From: Verrucomicrobiota bacterium
Lineage (GTDB): Bacteria; Verrucomicrobiota; Verrucomicrobiia; Limisphaerales; UBA9464
NCBI GenBank assembly: GCA_026397675.1
Contig: JAPLUH010000478.1
Location: 1 to 20,227 of the forward strand
DNA: 20,227 nucleotides
Direction: 5' to 3'
Below are positions 1 to 7,899 of the stretch, in pieces. The position numbers were made by a program, and so were the translations under genes. Every line of letters starts with the position of its first letter. The stretch's first letter is position 1. The notes beneath the pieces were generated by a model. The model ran no database searches, was not told the origin of the DNA, and was given only the letters and a program-made list of their open reading frames with translations.

Positions 1-90
1 GGTGAGGTCGCCCTGGGCCTGGGCTAAAAGCGACGTTGCCAAGCCGACGATTCCGATGACTGCACGGATTCTGATCGTGGTGAGTTTCAT
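1..90 (-). CDS. N-terminus of an exported protein, truncated by the window edge
   Basis: Reading leftwards from the ATG whose complement lies at 88-90, the frame is open to the window edge and gives 30 residues. They have the form of a Sec signal peptide: a basic start (MKLTTIRIR), a hydrophobic stretch (AVIGIVGLATSLLA) and a likely AQA-type cleavage site around residues 24-26. The mature protein lies outside the window, so no function can be assigned. The gene is divergent from the glycosidase gene that starts at 541. No clear Shine-Dalgarno sequence precedes it. Confidence 0.7.
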   Translation of the reverse strand, partial: MKLTTIRIRAVIGIVGLATSLLAQAQGDLT

Positions 91-540
91 GGGTTTATCG
101 AATTGATAGAAAATTTTGACGTGGAGGGTAAAAATTAATGTTATCCGTTATATTTCTGACGCTAATACGCTTGGACGCAAAACTCCCAAACATGGGAATT
201 CGTGAGCCTTTTCTGGGGATTTTTTGATGAGTCTCTATCCGATCCGCCTTTGCAATTGAAATCTAAGGGTAGAAATGCACTCGGTATTCATAATACACCC
301 ATCGCTCTAGGCATCTCCGGACACTTCTCACCGCCCTGTGTGGGGTGTGAGCGGGAGAAATTGGGATTAATCCTCTCTCTTCGTCGGCTCCGGATTCTCT
401 GTTGAGCAAGGGGTTCGGCTGCAGGCTGTCCTGTCCGCTCGTTTGTCAGAGCGCTGCTCCTTTTTGCAGGCGGAGTTCACCCCTGAGTTCTCCCGTTCGA
501 AACCGCGAATTTTCAGTGACTGTTTGCAGGAAACATCTGG
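91..540. other. Intergenic region between divergent genes, no gene recognised
   Basis: This 450-bp stretch separates the minus-strand exported protein from the plus-strand glycosidase. Its left part (about 91-220) is markedly more AT-rich than its surroundings, as expected for a promoter region. A 67-codon frame starting with GTG at 202 shows no protein-like composition or known motif and I leave it out. An imperfect hairpin can form at 327-351 (CTCAC...GTGAG with GC pairs inside). A plausible Shine-Dalgarno sequence (AGGA, 528-531) sits 9 bases before the ATG at 541. Confidence 0.5.
116..144 (+). promoter_or_regulatory. Possible sigma70-type promoter
   Basis: TTGACG (116-121, five of six consensus bases) is separated by 17 bases from TGTTAT (139-144, four of six) inside the AT-rich part of the intergenic region. 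If real, it would give the glycosidase mRNA a leader of roughly 390 bases. The match is only moderate and promoter consensus in this lineage is not well defined, so this is a suggestion. Confidence 0.25.
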
Positions 541-3306
541 ATGGTCACCCGGATGCCGATGCACAGACGGACCTTTTGCCAAGTGGTCGGGCAGGCATGC
601 GTCGCCGCCTACATCGGACCGACCGCCGTCGGAGCGAACACTGACGACATGGGGCGTCCATCCGCTGTCCCTTCCCGGGCACCGAGGGCGGACCCGCAAC
701 CGGGGAACGAAGCATCCGATTGGGCGACGATTTCGACGCTGCTGGAGGATGCGTCGGCGACCTACCACGAGCCGTGGGACGACGCCACCAATCGCACTCT
801 GATGAAGGGTGCCTACTTGGGCAACGGGGACCTCGGTGCCCACTTGGGCGGATCCCGGCACTCGCTCATTTACTACCTGGGCAAGAATGGATTCCACGCC
901 GGAAATGACACCGTCGGATTCCGCGCAGGCGATGATTCTGCGCCGGGTCCTTACAAGCAGCACATTCTGAATTTGGCCCGGTTGACGATCGAGGCTGCTG
1001 TGGAAATTGAGCAGGCCGCCCCGGAGAAGGCCGATGTGCCAATGGACTATTCCGTCACCCAAGACCTGAAGAATGCCCAGATCCGGACCGAGTGCTCCAT
1101 GGCCGGTGCCCCGGTGACGACCCGAGCCTACCTGTCGCCCTCCAGCAATGTGTTGGTTTTGGAGTTGTCCACAAGCGGCGGTAAGGATCTTCGCCTGCAG
1201 GCCGCGCTTTCGGTCATCGGTAATGCGTCGGTCGCCCTTCGTGCAGGCATGGCCGGGCCGATAATTTGGGTCACCAAGGAACCCAATGCCGAGGGCGCTC
1301 CCTTTTACGTAAAGGGCGCGGTGGCGGCCCAAATCCTCGGCACTTCCGCCGTGACGGCCACCGACAACCGTTCCCAATCCCAACTGACCTTCACGCTGCC
1401 CGCTGGCGGCGGGGTCATCTACTTGGTGGTCCAGGCCGAACACACCAAGGATGCCCCCTCACCTCTGGCTTCAGTAAAAAGGGCTCTGCGCCGCTGCAAC
1501 GCTGCCCGGGTCGCTCATGTGTCGGCCAGCAACAAGGCCTGGTGGCGGCGGTTCTGGCTCCGGTCATATATTCAGTTGGGCGATGACGTGCAGCGCTACT
1601 GGTACAACCACCTCTACCTGGTGGGTTCGGCCGCACGCAGCGGCAACGACAACGGGCCGGGCAAGGCTCCGGGCCATTGGGGGCCCTGGAATCGGGCCGA
1701 CGACATGAAGTGGTTCGGGAACATGGGGATGAACTACAACGCCCAAAACCCCTACTACGGAACCTTCACGGCGAACCACGTCGATCTGGTCGATCCGTAT
1801 GTCGAGACCATCCGATACTACGCCGACAACACGGCCCGACGGCGTGTGATCCACCGATGGGTCTCTCCGGAAATCGCAGCACACATGCCCGCGAGCTGCC
1901 GAGGCGTCGAGTTCGAGGGTTCGTTCACATCCCACGGCACCCCCTCCACCGCCGGAGGGACTCAAGGAGGTGAAGATTGCTGCATGGCCACCAATGCGGT
2001 CTTCGCCATCCTGCCAATCGTATGGAAGTGGAAATACGGTCGGGACACTCAGTTCCTCGCCAAGACCGCCTACCCGTTGATGCGGTCGGTCGCCGATTTT
2101 TTCGACGACTACATCGGCGCGCCGGTCAACGGCCGGTACGAGGTGTACGGATCGGTCCACGAGGGGGCCAACTGGTTCGCCAAGAACGACATGTTCAGCC
2201 TCGGTGCGATCCGGTTCCTGTACCGAGAAATCGTGGCGGCCAGTATCGAACTCCGGTGCGATGCGGACCGACGGGCCCACTGGCAGGATATCCTAGACCA
2301 CATGAGCGAGTACCCGCTCCAAGCTTGGGGCTCGAAAGTCACCTTCCGGCCCGACGCGGTGCACGACGTGATGGAAGCGCTGCATTACCAAGGCGGTGCG
2401 CGGAACACCGGGGTGATGTTCACCACCACCTTCGACAACATTGGAGCCCGGACGCTGCCGGCCTATCGGTTGGCCACCTGCAACACGCTCGACCGCGGGA
2501 ACATGTTCCACCCGCAGCGCTGGTGCGGTTGGCAAAATGGCAACGACTTCGGAGTGATGTTTGTGATGGCTGTCCGCGCGGGCTACCAGGCCGATCGCGT
2601 GATTCAGGCCATCAAGGGCTGGAAACCCGAACCCAATGGCGTCGTCTCGCAGAAAGATGGGGGTGGCATCGAGACCGCCGGAATCATCGAGGCCATCAAT
2701 GGGATGCTGCTTCAAAGCCAGGACGGGGTGATCCGTATCTTCCCCAACTGGGATAGGTCTGTGGATGCCGAGTTTCAGCGACTACGGTCGGTCGGCGCAT
2801 TCCTCGTCGGAGCACGATACCGGGCCGCAGGTCGGATCGTGGACTCAGTGCGGATCTTCAGCGAACGCGGCAATCCCTGCGTCATGCAAAGTCCGTTTGA
2901 CGGAGCCGGCATCACCGTGACACGGGCGGACACGGGGCAAGCGGTGTCACTCGTCCAAGAGGACGACGAGTTCACATTCCGCACGACGGCCACAGTGACT
3001 TACCTGATAGCCCGCACGGACAGCGCCCCCGTTGCTATCGGTGCTCCGGTCGTCACCACCCACCCGGCCGATGCGACGGTGGGGTTGCCCGAGGCGGCCT
3101 CCTTTTCGGTGTCGGCCACGGGAGACGGGCTCCGGTACCAATGGCAAAAAAACCGAGCCAATATCCCGGGTGCAACACACACCACCTACACCACCCCGGC
3201 CACGACGTTGTGGGACATTGGCAGCGAATACCGCTGCGTGATCACTAACGCCTCAGGCTCGATCCGAAGCCGCCCTGGAATTCTCATCTCGGCGATGAAA
3301 GCTTAG
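541..3306 (+). CDS. Exported GH95-like glycoside hydrolase with C-terminal Ig-like domain
   Basis: The 921-residue product resembles glycoside hydrolase family 95 (alpha-L-fucosidase/galactosidase type, (alpha/alpha)6 barrel). The N-terminal half has the LGNGDLGAHLGG segment, equivalent to the family's IGNGRLGAMV. WFGNMGMNYNAQN (from residue 391) lines up with the family's NINxEMNYWP substrate-site region. ETAGIIEAINGMLLQSQDG (from residue 711) matches the GTAGIAEMLLQSHxG signature. Residues about 837-917 form an Ig-like domain ending in YRCVITNASG, common on exported enzymes of Verrucomicrobia. The start MVTRMPMHRRTF carries a twin-arginine motif (R9-R10) before a hydrophobic stretch and an AxA-like site near residue 32, which suggests Tat export. 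ATG 541 is favoured by AGGA nine bases upstream; ATGs at 553 and 559 remain possible. The substrate is uncertain because the NxN pair of characterised enzymes is not clearly kept. The SMP-30-like gene follows 60 bp downstream. Confidence 0.8.
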   Translation: MVTRMPMHRRTFCQVVGQACVAAYIGPTAVGANTDDMGRPSAVPSRAPRADPQPGNEASDWATISTLLEDASATYHEPWDDATNRTLMKGAYLGNGDLGAHLGGSRHSLIYYLGKNGFHAGNDTVGFRAGDDSAPGPYKQHILNLARLTIEAAVEIEQAAPEKADVPMDYSVTQDLKNAQIRTECSMAGAPVTTRAYLSPSSNVLVLELSTSGGKDLRLQAALSVIGNASVALRAGMAGPIIWVTKEPNAEGAPFYVKGAVAAQILGTSAVTATDNRSQSQLTFTLPAGGGVIYLVVQAEHTKDAPSPLASVKRALRRCNAARVAHVSASNKAWWRRFWLRSYIQLGDDVQRYWYNHLYLVGSAARSGNDNGPGKAPGHWGPWNRADDMKWFGNMGMNYNAQNPYYGTFTANHVDLVDPYVETIRYYADNTARRRVIHRWVSPEIAAHMPASCRGVEFEGSFTSHGTPSTAGGTQGGEDCCMATNAVFAILPIVWKWKYGRDTQFLAKTAYPLMRSVADFFDDYIGAPVNGRYEVYGSVHEGANWFAKNDMFSLGAIRFLYREIVAASIELRCDADRRAHWQDILDHMSEYPLQAWGSKVTFRPDAVHDVMEALHYQGGARNTGVMFTTTFDNIGARTLPAYRLATCNTLDRGNMFHPQRWCGWQNGNDFGVMFVMAVRAGYQADRVIQAIKGWKPEPNGVVSQKDGGGIETAGIIEAINGMLLQSQDGVIRIFPNWDRSVDAEFQRLRSVGAFLVGARYRAAGRIVDSVRIFSERGNPCVMQSPFDGAGITVTRADTGQAVSLVQEDDEFTFRTTATVTYLIARTDSAPVAIGAPVVTTHPADATVGLPEAASFSVSATGDGLRYQWQKNRANIPGATHTTYTTPATTLWDIGSEYRCVITNASGSIRSRPGILISAMKA

Positions 3307-3366
3307 TTCACACGGTATTTACTAAGACTCATTGGCTTTTAAGTCATTATCCTCCGGAACACTCCC

Positions 3367-4323
3367 ATGAAACTTATCACCCTGGCTCGACGGGCGCTCT
3401 CAGTCCTCGCCATCCACTCCACACTGTTTCAAGCCGCCGCCGCCATGGACTTTGAAATCCGGAACGAGGCTGAGTTCAAGAAGCTGTTTCCAGCCAACGC
3501 GACGGTGACAAAACTCGCCGATGGATTCGGCTTCACTGAAGGCCCGGTTTGGATTCCCCGCGATGGGGGGTTCCTCGTTTTCAGCGACATCCCCAACAAT
3601 CAATTGAAGAAATGGTCCGCGAAGGACGGCATTTCTATCTTCCGCCAACCCAGCCACAACGCGAATGGCAACACGCTAAATACCCAGGGCCGAATCGTTA
3701 CGGCCGAGCACAGCGGACGCCGGATTTCTGTAATGGAGAAGGACGGCTCGGTGACGACGGTCGTCGATCGCTTCGAGGGAAAACGGTTCAACTCACCCAA
3801 TGATGTGGTGGTGAAATCGGATGGGACCTTCTGGTTCACCGATCCGCCCTACGGCCTGCCCAAAGGCCAAGACAAGGAGCAGGACGGCAACCACGTCTAC
3901 CGCTTCGATCCGGCCACGAAGAAAACCACAGTGGTGGTGAGGGATTTTAATATGCCCAACGGCCTGAGCTTTTCTCCTGACGAAAAGAAGCTCTACGTCG
4001 CGGACTCCGGCAATCCGCACCACATCCGCTTCTTTAATGTCGCAAAGGATGGCACCTTAAACGGCGGCAGCGTCTTCACCGTGATCGAAAACGGTGGACC
4101 CGATGGGATCCGCTGCGATCCCCAGGGACGCATCTGGTCCAGCTCCGGTACGGGTGCAGATATCTTCGCTCCAGACGGCTCGGTCATCGCCAAGATCAAG
4201 CTACCGAAAGCCGGAGCCAACCTGTGCTTTGGCGGCAAAGATGGGAAGACGCTGTTCATCACCGCACGCGAGGGGCTTTACGCAGTGGAAACCCTGGTGA
4301 AGGGCGTCACGTCTCACTTTTAA
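3367..4323 (+). CDS. Exported SMP-30/gluconolactonase-like beta-propeller protein
   Basis: The 318-residue product belongs to the SMP-30/gluconolactonase/LRE family, six-bladed beta-propellers that hydrolyse sugar lactones with a bound divalent metal. The probable metal ligands are present: Glu58 in GFTEGPVW, Asn145 in NSPNDVVV, Asn198 in MPNGLSFSPDEK and Asp246 in NGGPDGIRCD. SDGTFWFTDPPYGL is a typical blade motif. The first 26 residues (MKLITLARRALSVLA...QAAAA) form a Sec signal peptide, so the protein acts outside the cytoplasm. The gene follows the glycosidase by 60 bp on the same strand and may share its transcript. Together they suggest release of a sugar and hydrolysis of its lactone after oxidation; the sugar itself is not shown by the sequence. 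No strong Shine-Dalgarno sequence is visible (CCGGAA at 3354-3359). Confidence 0.85.
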   Translation: MKLITLARRALSVLAIHSTLFQAAAAMDFEIRNEAEFKKLFPANATVTKLADGFGFTEGPVWIPRDGGFLVFSDIPNNQLKKWSAKDGISIFRQPSHNANGNTLNTQGRIVTAEHSGRRISVMEKDGSVTTVVDRFEGKRFNSPNDVVVKSDGTFWFTDPPYGLPKGQDKEQDGNHVYRFDPATKKTTVVVRDFNMPNGLSFSPDEKKLYVADSGNPHHIRFFNVAKDGTLNGGSVFTVIENGGPDGIRCDPQGRIWSSSGTGADIFAPDGSVIAKIKLPKAGANLCFGGKDGKTLFITAREGLYAVETLVKGVTSHF

Positions 4324-4517
4324 GAAGAGCTCGCGGAAGACGGCGCAGCCAGAGGCAGCGACCCCAAGTCAGACCCCGGCGGTGGGTACCCGTTCACCGA
4401 AAGCCCAGCTGCCCATGCGCACGGCCGATGGCGAGGCTTCAGAATAAGGCTCTCGTGATCGGGTTGCTTTGTGATCCCGACCGCCGAATCCTTCGAGTTT
4501 GCTGACTGAACGCACCC

Positions 4518-5429
4518 ATGCTCCACCTCGCTGAGACCCACCCGACCCTGCTGGACGAAATCGCCCGGCAATTGGCCTGCATCTGCGAGGTCCGGGCTCG
4601 GCATTGGTTGATCTTTCCTCGAAAAGGGCTGCGGGAGGCCACGCTCCACCGTTGGGCCAACGCTTCAGGCATCGCGAGCCATTCCCAGGAAGTCGAACTC
4701 AAGGAACTCATCGAGCAGGCTTCCGGCGGCGGCAGCGCCCGATTCGATGTAGAACGCCTCCGCTGGACCATCGCTGCGGCCCTGCCCGGTCTCCAGGACA
4801 GGCCTGAGTTCCCCCTGCCCCGCGAAGCCTCACTGAACCCGCTCGACGCCACGGTACTAGCCTCGGCCACTCAGTTGGCCCGGGTCATTCATGAAACACT
4901 TCTCTGCCGTACCGGCGACCGGATTTGGCCCGAGGGTTCTTTCCTGGCGGCACTGGTGGCCGAGACCACGGTGGCCGAGCTGCTCAAGACGCATCCCGGG
5001 CTCCAGACCGACACCGAATTCGCCGCCTCGGCGCGGGCTTGGATGGAATCCTGGCGATCCAAGGGAGGGCTTCCTCACCTCTGGATCCTGCTGGATGCGG
5101 GACTGCCGGCCCGGCTGTTCCAACGCCTCCTACAACTGCTGCAGTGCCTGCATGTTCAGGCCCCCGAACACATCCACTTATTCGCAATGGCACCCAGCCG
5201 GGATTACTGGGCCGACCTGCCCATCAAGTCCAAGGCCAAGGGCCGAGCCAAATCTCCTCTCCCCCTCCGCACGGCCGAGCAGGACTCGTGCGAGCCGGCT
5301 CCGGGCGGGCTGCTCTGGGCCTTCGGTCGCGCTTCCCAAGATCTATTCCCTGCTGGGACGCCTCCAGACATCGTGCCGCACGGCAGCCCACTTGCCTCCG
5401 GAAGCGCTGCGCCCGCTTGCCACCGATGA
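4518..5429 (+). pseudogene. recC: recC, N-terminal piece (exodeoxyribonuclease V gamma subunit; frameshifted)
   Basis: About 275 residues (4518-5342) match the N-terminal part of RecC, the RecBCD subunit that splits the DNA strands and reads Chi. PEHIHLFAMAPSRDYWADL corresponds to the family's EVHLFLLNPCRDYWGD. LLWAFGRASQD matches the LLASWGKLGRD segment. After GAT at 5340-5342 the frame loses similarity and ends at TGA 5427-5429, while the RecC sequence continues in the next frame from about 5344. Joined, the two pieces give about 1126 residues, close to the 1122 of E. coli RecC. One single-base insertion (or two-base deletion) near 5343-5349 explains everything, either a real mutation or a sequence error. 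The gene heads a recC-recB-recD cluster. The start at 4518 is the first ATG of the frame and lines up with the family start (ML...); its ribosome binding site is weak. Confidence 0.85.
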
Positions 5430-7899
5430 CGCCTCTCTGAGCGTCCACGCCACCCACACGCTCCTCCGAGAATTGGAAGTCTGCCGGGATCGCATCCTTC
5501 AGGCCTTCCAAGAGTTAGAGGGCCTTCGGCACGAAGAAATTCTCATCCTGTTAGCAAATCCGCGGGAACAAGCCCCGCTCATCGAAGCCGCGCTGGGAGG
5601 AGGATCCGAGGCGCGCCTTCCCTTCCGGTTGGTGGGCGGAGGGGGGCTCGTGCCGTCTCCATTCGCGGCAAGCCTCTTGCAACTACTGGAGTGCCTGCAG
5701 GGCCGACTCACACTGAACCAGGTCCAGGAACTGCTCGAGAATCCATTGATCGCCGATCGCTTCGATCTAGATGAAGCCGAGGGCGATGGCCCGACCCTGG
5801 TCGAGTGGCTTCAAGACGCCCAGTTTCGCTGGGGGCTCACCCCAGAGCATCGACGGCTCTACCAAGAGGTGCCGGAGTCTCGTTGGAACCTCTTCTGGGC
5901 CCTGCGGCGCTTGGGCCTGGGTGGGTTGGTGGCCGAGGGTCAGCGGGATACCGTGCTGGACGCTTCAGGCAACACACCAGCCACCGTGCCTCTCGAACGC
6001 ACCAACGGCCTGGGACTGGCCTTGCTGGCTCGAATGGCCCGCTTCGCTACGCGTCTCTCGGAGGCGCGAAACCTTTGGTGCTCGGTCGGGCCACGCTCCA
6101 TCGCCGATTGGAATCAGGCTCTGGGCACAATCGTCCGCGAATGCCTTTCCACACGCATCGGCAACGCTGCCGCTCAGGCCGCGGCCCTCCATAGGGACAT
6201 CCTCGAACCCCTCAGCAAGGCCGCTCACCCGACCCTCCCACTAGAGGCCTCGGCCTACCTACGCCTTCTGACCGAAAAGCTGCCCGCCTTGAGCGACTCG
6301 GGCAGTCGGGGCAGCGGCGGCATGACCGTCGCCGACCTGCGCCATTATGCCGGAGTGCCTGCACGGGTCGTGGTGGTGGCAGGCCTGGATGACGGGATCT
6401 TCCCGAGATCCGAAGATCGACCGGCCTGGCACCCCTTGGTGCTGAAGCCAGCGACGGGCGATCCTTCGATCCGAGACTCGGATCGCCACTGCCTGCTCTT
6501 AGCCATCTTGGCGTGCCAGGAGCGGCTGATCCTTTCCTACCGCGGCCACTCCGATGAGGACGGCAAGGAGCGCCCTCCTTCCACGGCAGTATCGGACCTG
6601 TTGGAAGCTGCGAACCAAACCACGCCCACCGGTCTGAGCGACCGAACTGCAACCACCCCTTCAGCCCGGGATGCGCTCACCGTCCATCATCCTCTCAATG
6701 GGTTCAGCGCCGAGGCCTTCCGGGCCGACCAATCAACCAGCGCCCGAGGCCTGCGCACCTGCGATCATGCGGCGGCTGTGGCCTTGCGAGACCGCCTCGG
6801 CTTTCCACCCTATCCGGGGCTTTGGTCGTCGCCAGCCCTTCCTGCCGAGACTGGCTGGAATCCCTCGCTGGCCGACCTGCGGATGGTGCTCGATCAACCG
6901 CAGCGGCTGTACGCCTCGCGCCTCGGGCTGCAATTGCCGGAGGAGGTCGAAGCAGCCCGCGGCGAAGACCTCATCGATCCAGACGGCCTAGAACGCTGGG
7001 AATTGCGAGATCAACTCTTCACCGCACGCCTGGAAGGTCACAACACGGACGCCCGGGTCTCGGTGCTGAAGGTCTCTGGCAGTCTCCCACGGGGGAAAAT
7101 TGGAGAGGCCCTGCTGACGAAGACCTTGTCTGAATTGCCGGAAGTCCCTGTGTTTTCTGCAAGTGATCGACTCACCGATACCTTGAGTTTCCGGCTGACC
7201 GAGCCGGCTCTCAATACGGATTTAGCCCCACACCTCGATTCGGATTCGGGTCCAACTTCTTGGATTGTGGAGGGGCCTCCGCGGGCACGCTGGTACCGTC
7301 GATCGGGCGAGGCGATTGTTTGGCAATTCTTCGCCTCCAAATCGAACGATGCGGGCGATCACCGCAGGCAACTGCTCTTCGCCTTCGATGCACTGGCCTT
7401 GGCGGCCTCGATGCCCGAATCGAATCCCAATCCCTTCACCGAGGCACGTTGCGTGGGCCTCAACTCCACATGGACGCTGCCCATGCCTTCTCCCGACCAG
7501 GCACGGCTCCAGTTGCTCCGACTGGTCCGCCTCGCTCGTTTGGCCCGCCGCTGGCCATTGCCTTTCTGGCCAAAGACAACCGGAGTCGCTCTAAAGAAGG
7601 GGAAATTGTCCACGGACTCGGCCAGCGAGGCCGCCACCGATTTCCCCGCGGGCCACGATCTGGTGAAGGTGTTGGAAGCGGCTTTCTCGCAATGGGCCTC
7701 GGAGAATGAAGACAACTCAGGAGGCGCCGACTGCGGACTGCCGGCCACCCGCGCGCTCTTCCGGGGCTGTGAAAACCCCTATGAATGGGCCCCAGAGGAC
7801 TTGCCCGAGTGGTTGCCCTACCCGGGAACTCCCTTGGCCTGGCGGTTGATAGCCGAGATCGAAGCGTGGCGGGCCGCACTGAACCGGACCTCCGAATGA
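5344..7899 (+). pseudogene. recC: recC, C-terminal piece (exodeoxyribonuclease V gamma subunit; frameshifted)
   Basis: This frame, about 851 codons, carries the rest of RecC. Family landmarks in order are SLLGRLQ; LRELEVCRDRIL (E. coli PQREVEVLHDRLL); EEILILLANPREQAPLIEAALG; NPLIADRFDLDEAEG...FRWGL; and VVVVAGLDDGIFPR followed by RDSDRHCLLLAILACQERLILSYRGHS (E. coli MNDGVYPR...DDRYLFLEALISAQQKLYISYIG). The frame is open further upstream to 4891, but that part overlaps the genuine N-terminal piece in another frame and is not RecC-like. It has no credible start of its own near 5344, so it is probably not translated unless the shift is an error. Its stop (7897-7899) overlaps the recB start by ATGA, the usual sign of translational coupling. 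This argues that recC was intact until recently, or is still intact. Confidence 0.85.

Noticed and set aside
202..405. A 67-codon frame starting with GTG before the glycosidase.
   Set aside because: It has no recognisable domain, signal peptide or convincing Shine-Dalgarno sequence, and it covers a hairpin.
367..1443. A 358-codon open frame on the minus strand opposite the glycosidase gene.
   Set aside because: It lies antisense to a gene with clear family motifs and has a low-complexity Gly/Arg/His-rich composition typical of a shadow frame in GC-rich DNA.
4324..4517. Possible remnant of the RAYT-associated repeat (AAGTCAGACCCC) and a terminator between the SMP-30-like gene and recC.
   Set aside because: The match to the repeat is about ten bases long with no flanking similarity, and the only stem nearby (TCGGG...CCCGA, 4458-4480) is short and lacks a T-run.
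4891..5340. Upstream extension of the recC C-terminal frame, starting with an ATG at 4891.
   Set aside because: RecC similarity in this interval is in the other frame (4518-5342). The extension is Arg/Pro/Ser-rich and unlike RecC.
5337..5352. Programmed ribosomal frameshifting in recC.
   Set aside because: The junction has no stop codon in the zero frame right at the shift, no prfB-like CTT-TGA site and no good slippery sequence, so a simple indel or sequence error is more likely.
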